From contig JAJCZZ010000086.1 in NCBI GenBank assembly GCA_029262115.1, positions 1 to 54,894 of the forward strand: DNA of 54,894 nucleotides, given 5' to 3'. Source of the DNA: Gemmatimonadota bacterium. GTDB lineage: Bacteria; Gemmatimonadota; Gemmatimonadetes; Longimicrobiales; Gaopeijiaceae. A program made the position numbers and the translations under genes. Shown here piece by piece: positions 52,076 to 54,894 of this stretch; the first letter of the stretch is position 1; each line of letters starts with the position of its first letter. Under the pieces are notes generated by a model. It saw nothing but the letters and a program-made list of their open reading frames with translations. It had not been told where the DNA came from and searched no databases.

Positions 52076-52299
52076 TGGGCTTCTCGTGCGTACGCTGTCA
52101 CGACGTAAAGGGCTCGCTCATCTTCGTCCGGCTCAATCACGACTCTCCATTCTATACCCCTTAGCCTGGCCGAAACGATCCACCGACCCACTCGGCTTGA
52201 TCGCTCGACGGACCTCGCTACGTCGAGCATCTCACGGAGATCCAGTTCGCTGAATCCCCGTTCCTCCATGCGAATCTCAACATGAGAGGTGAACGCCAA
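52072..52299 (-). CDS. DUF4258 protein (putative toxin)
   Basis: The 75-residue protein begins with TSHVEIRMEERGFSELDLRE and continues with EWRVVIEPDEDERALYVVTA. These are the DUF4258 landmarks: the R-x-xERG motif, and a later strand VVTAY. Family members are predicted RelE-like or BrnT-like toxins paired with DUF2283. It is the first gene of the pair. From 52300 to 52519 no convincing gene is seen. Confidence 0.8.
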   Translation of the reverse strand: MAFTSHVEIRMEERGFSELDLREMLDVARSVERSSRVGRWIVSARLRGIEWRVVIEPDEDERALYVVTAYAREAQ

Positions 52300-52519
52300 C
52301 TCTCAATCCCACCACTCGGGTCGCTCCACGCAAGCTTCCTCTCGAAATCGGCATGCCCAGCTTCAGATGCCTCCACCCCTCTACTACGGTTGGGGAATCA
52401 TACGACTGGAACCCATCCGCTACGCCAAGTACCGGCTCCTCCCCGGACGTGCCCGGCCGAAGATTCCTGCTGAGACCGCCTGAGCCCACCCAACCGCCAT
52501 CCCTGGTCGGGCTCATTTC

Positions 52520-52618
52520 CTATAACGTTCCAGGGTTGCCGACGTGCCGAAGGCATGTCCCGGAGCGAAGCGGAGGGCAAGGGCGCGTAGCGCCCGACGC
52601 GGCAACCCGTTGTTACGC
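52520..52618. other. attC-like integron recombination site
   Basis: This 99-bp site has outer boxes CTATAAC (52520-52526) and GTTACGC (52612-52618). The inner boxes GGGTTGCCG (52533-52541) and CGGCAACCC (52600-52608) are perfectly complementary, with spacers of 6 and 3 bases. The centre contains further pairing, such as GGGCGCGTAGCGCCC. On the minus strand the site starts GCGTAAC and ends GGAACGTTATAGG, matching the end of the site at 36344-36503 (GGAACGTTACAGG). It lies between DarG and the DUF4258 gene, as expected at a cassette boundary. Confidence 0.6.
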
Positions 52619-52799
52619 GGAGTCGAATTCCTCCGCCCGGTGGCCGTGCTTAGCAGGGCTCGCTCATCCCCCGTCACGAATGCCATCCGTACCACCACAT
52701 GAATGAACAAGGTCAATTCGAGTTTCGCCCCCCAGCGTCGACCAACATGGGGCGTAGGGGTGCGTCCTCACTCATATCGCCGGACCGTCCGCGAACTGC

Positions 52800-53858
52800 T
52801 CAGGCTCGCTCTGCGACCTCGTCCCCAATCCATCCCCGCTCTTCGAGGACTTCCTGTGCCAGCAAGATCTGCCGTTTCGTAAACTGCTCCTTACGGCTGC
52901 CCCAGTCGTACGTACGTCGGATCACCTCGTCCGCCGCGCGAGCGTCCTCGTGCGTCATGACCCAGTGGACAGTGGCCAGCAGCTCCAAGCCGAACGGTGA
53001 TTCGAATCCCTCGACGAGTCGTGCCACACGCTCGAACCGCTCGCTCGTCCCCGGGCGCTCATCGAGAAGTGCGCGCGCGTCCTTGATTGCTCCGGGTACA
53101 AGCTCGACCTCCTTGTCGGGCTCGTCGCCGCCCGCCCCGTAACCCGTTACGTAGTACCCCTCGATCGCGCTCAGTACGTGGCGGAGGTTCTCCGCGTAAG
53201 GACCGAAGGGTCCCTTCGACAGCCGCAGTCGAAGAGGCTCTCCAGCCTCCTGCATGAAGTACATCAGCTTGTGCACCTCGAGGAGTGTGACCGAAGGATC
53301 GAGTAGGCCATCCAAGTACCGCCGTATGAGCCCAACGAGGGCGGCTCGACCGGGGGTCATCTTCGGCACCTTCTTGCTCCGACGCCCACGGCCCTGCGCC
53401 GGGACGCCGCTAGGTTCGAACACGATGACACGCACATCGCCGATGCCTCCGAGGCGCTCATCGATCCGCTTGCGGACTTGGGCCCAATCCAAGCCGCCGA
53501 GGCCCGCACCCAGCGGAGGCACGGCAATGGACTGGATCTCGCGGCTGTGAATCTCTTTAGCCAGCGCCTCGAGACCAGCCTCGATGTCTTCGATCCGGGA
53601 CTTGCCGCGCCAGTGGCGTTTGGTCGGAAAGTTGATGATGTACCGCGGGCCCGTCAGCTCGCGTGTCTCGAAGACGAACATCCTGCCCGGCTGCACCTTC
53701 TCCCTCCGACACGCTGCCGCGTAGGCCTTAAAGTTCTCGGGCCACACCTTCTTGAACTGGAGCGCGATGCCGCGGCCCATGACGCCGACGCAGTTCACCG
53801 TGTTGACCAGCGCCTCGGCTTCCTCGGCGAGGATATCGCCCGTCTTGTACTCGATCAT
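52800..53858 (-). CDS. darG: DarG antitoxin (macrodomain ADP-ribosyl hydrolase)
   Basis: The 352-residue protein has an N-terminal macrodomain (about 1-155) with VNTVNCVGVMGRGIALQFKK and PPLGAGLGGLDW, the ADP-ribose-binding loops. The C-terminal domain (LLEVHKLMYFMQEAGEPLRL, GPFGPYAENLRHVLSAIEGY) resembles the DarG region that binds and blocks DarT. DarG removes ADP-ribose from thymidine in DNA and neutralises the toxin. ATG at 53858 gives the standard MIEYKTGDIL start. It follows darT by 17 bases. It appears complete, unlike its toxin. Confidence 0.92.
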   Translation of the reverse strand: MIEYKTGDILAEEAEALVNTVNCVGVMGRGIALQFKKVWPENFKAYAAACRREKVQPGRMFVFETRELTGPRYIINFPTKRHWRGKSRIEDIEAGLEALAKEIHSREIQSIAVPPLGAGLGGLDWAQVRKRIDERLGGIGDVRVIVFEPSGVPAQGRGRRSKKVPKMTPGRAALVGLIRRYLDGLLDPSVTLLEVHKLMYFMQEAGEPLRLRLSKGPFGPYAENLRHVLSAIEGYYVTGYGAGGDEPDKEVELVPGAIKDARALLDERPGTSERFERVARLVEGFESPFGLELLATVHWVMTHEDARAADEVIRRTYDWGSRKEQFTKRQILLAQEVLEERGWIGDEVAERA

Positions 53859-53875
53859 CGCAGCGCCTCCATTCG

Positions 53876-54527
53876 TCAGAAGTACCACTCCCGCCGCACT
53901 TCGACCGGGGGCCGATGGGACGCATTCGCGGTCATCTGGGCGGCTTGGGCCCTCACGGCCGGGGATGCCACACCGATCCGCTCGACGAGATCGAAAGGGA
54001 ACCGCTCATGGACTAGGAACTCCGCCTGCTTCCCTTCCCTCACGTCCGGCGTACTGAAGTCCGTCGCCTTGATCGCCTCCCAGTTCAGGTCTGCGAGCTC
54101 CTCCGCGCGAGCGCGGAACTCAGCGTAGTACGCCCCCGCATTCGAGAGCGAGAAGGCCCAAGGTGTGCCGTTCACGTCCGCCCAATCGATCACGGCCCTC
54201 AGGGTCGGCTTCAAGATGGACGATCGGCCCCTGCCCTCCGCGATATGCCAGCTCAGGATGATTGGCGCGATGAATCACGTACAGCATGATCGATCGCGCA
54301 CAGAAGTAGAAGGGCACGTAGTCCCCGACGGTCGTCTCGGGATGACAGGAGACGGTGATCTTCTCCATGCGACGTCGCTTAATGGTAGACATCCCGACGA
54401 CTTGGGTGGCGGCACCGCTCGCCAGGATCTGCCGGTCCGACAGCAACTCACCGCCTGCAAGGATTCCAGCGAGGTTCTCCACGTGGGTGATGTGGTAGAT
54501 CTTCGGCGTTGCTGGCGGATCGGTCAT
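53876..54527 (-). pseudogene. darT: DarT DNA ADP-ribosyltransferase toxin, single frameshift
   Basis: Two frames together make one DarT of about 216 residues. The N-terminal part is YHITHVENLAGILAGGELLS, VGDYVPFYFCARSIMLYVIH and QGPIVHLEAD. It then shifts by one base into LRAVIDWADVNGTPWAFSLS, with EGKQAEFLVHERFPFDLVER holding the catalytic glutamate. The joint is a CCC run (54202-54204 on the complement): removing one C restores LEADLRAVIDWAD. DarT modifies thymidine in single-stranded DNA and DarTG systems defend against phage. The frameshift may be genuine inactivation, phase variation in a short C run, or an assembly error. Confidence 0.85.
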
Positions 54528-54794
54528 GGGGGTGGATCGCTGTCATGACGGCCTAAGTTCTCGGGAGCCGCCGATAGCCCGACTCCGGCGCCGCAACAGG
54601 ACACCCGTCGTCAGGCAGGCACGCCAGCTCGAGTCGTACCGAAGATACGCCGAACCAGCGATGGCCGTCAACGCAGCAACTTGCGGGTCACTCGATGACT
54701 GAGAGTCCCGCGCCAGCGCATTTCCCCGAGACAAAGCCGGTCCCATGCCGTCCCACCCCGGTCGAGTTCGATGCCGCGTAACGAATAAGGATTG

Positions 54795-54852
54795 TTTCCA
54801 CACTCTACACGCGAAAGCATGCGGGGTCGAGGATCTGGAGAGTGTGGAAACG
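54795..54852. repeat. Perfect 13-bp inverted repeat near the window edge
   Basis: GTTTCCACACTCT (54795-54807) and its exact complement (54840-54852) enclose 32 bases. The strength and the palindromic TGTGGAAAC end suggest a mobile-element terminus, recombination site or hairpin. No T-run follows, so a simple terminator is unlikely. From 54528 to 54794 I see only the probable promoter region of darT and no convincing gene. Confidence 0.65.
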
Positions 54853-54894
54853 ATCTGTTGTGCTGAACCGCTTCGGGAGGGGTGGGTTGGGAGG

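Noticed and set aside
52289-52483. Small plus-strand frame of 64 codons with an aromatic patch (YYGWGIIRLEPIRYAKYRLL)
   Set aside because: No start signal or recognised family was seen, and it lies between the DUF4258 gene and the attC-like site. It could be a gene fragment but is too weak to list.
54543-54803. Open frame of 86 codons on the minus strand
   Set aside because: It shows no family similarity, no ribosome site and low-complexity composition, and it overlaps the inverted repeat region.

Overview
The window is visibly GC-rich and gene-dense. Its gene set includes paired M16 peptidases, an N-acyl-D-amino-acid deacylase, large 'ADOP-type' MacB/FtsX permeases each next to a PadR regulator, a TonB receptor followed by a DUF4249-like lipoprotein, a bacterial deoxyhypusine-synthase-like protein and a stand-alone LigD. 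This combination fits a Gemmatimonadota-like environmental bacterium. That placement is inference from gene content; there is no rRNA here to settle it.

Layout. 1-4.4 kb: the tail of a MITE, a response regulator with a small membrane protein, TypA, and an M20 peptidase. 4.4-9.5 kb: a complete MITE, 46-bp repeats, a clear sigma70-type promoter, an NmrA-like reductase, a decayed DUF5655 gene, an MscS channel, then about 1.1 kb of non-coding DNA with two minisatellites and three stacked hairpins. 8.5-21.5 kb: a deoxyhypusine-synthase-like gene divergent from a zinc-ribbon protein with repeated GF(R/K/H)W motifs, the D-aminoacylase, an acyl-CoA module (enoyl-CoA hydratase plus ADP-forming acyl-CoA synthetase), an ABC-class ATPase, a double M16 peptidase and a six-hairpin-glycosidase-like protein. 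21.5-34.5 kb: small protein, membrane sensor-like protein, ApaG, DtxR-family repressor overlapping uridine kinase, a translationally coupled TonB receptor/lipoprotein/alcohol dehydrogenase operon, a D-cysteine-desulfhydrase-like enzyme, a cNMP-binding/GGDEF-like protein with a degenerate GGQEF motif, and LigD.

34.5-54.9 kb is accessory DNA. It carries four toxin-antitoxin modules (VapBC-like, HigBA-like, DUF4258/DUF2283, DarTG with a frameshifted toxin), a truncated DUF5615 toxin, an IS110-like transposase relic, and three attC-like sites. Two IS91-family copies in the same orientation bracket about 10.5 kb that holds two PadR-ADOP units and a disrupted third permease. The first intact unit is a tightly overlapping five-gene cluster: PadR, ADOP permease, small membrane protein, helix-hairpin-helix lipoprotein and TPR protein.

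The most interesting reading of the right-hand third is an integrase-less cluster of attC sites (CALIN-like) stocked with toxin-antitoxin cassettes and later rearranged by IS91 elements. The best alternatives to explore are the MITE family, the structured non-coding locus at 7.6-7.9 kb, and the uncharacterised PadR/ADOP/HhH-lipoprotein/TPR operon.
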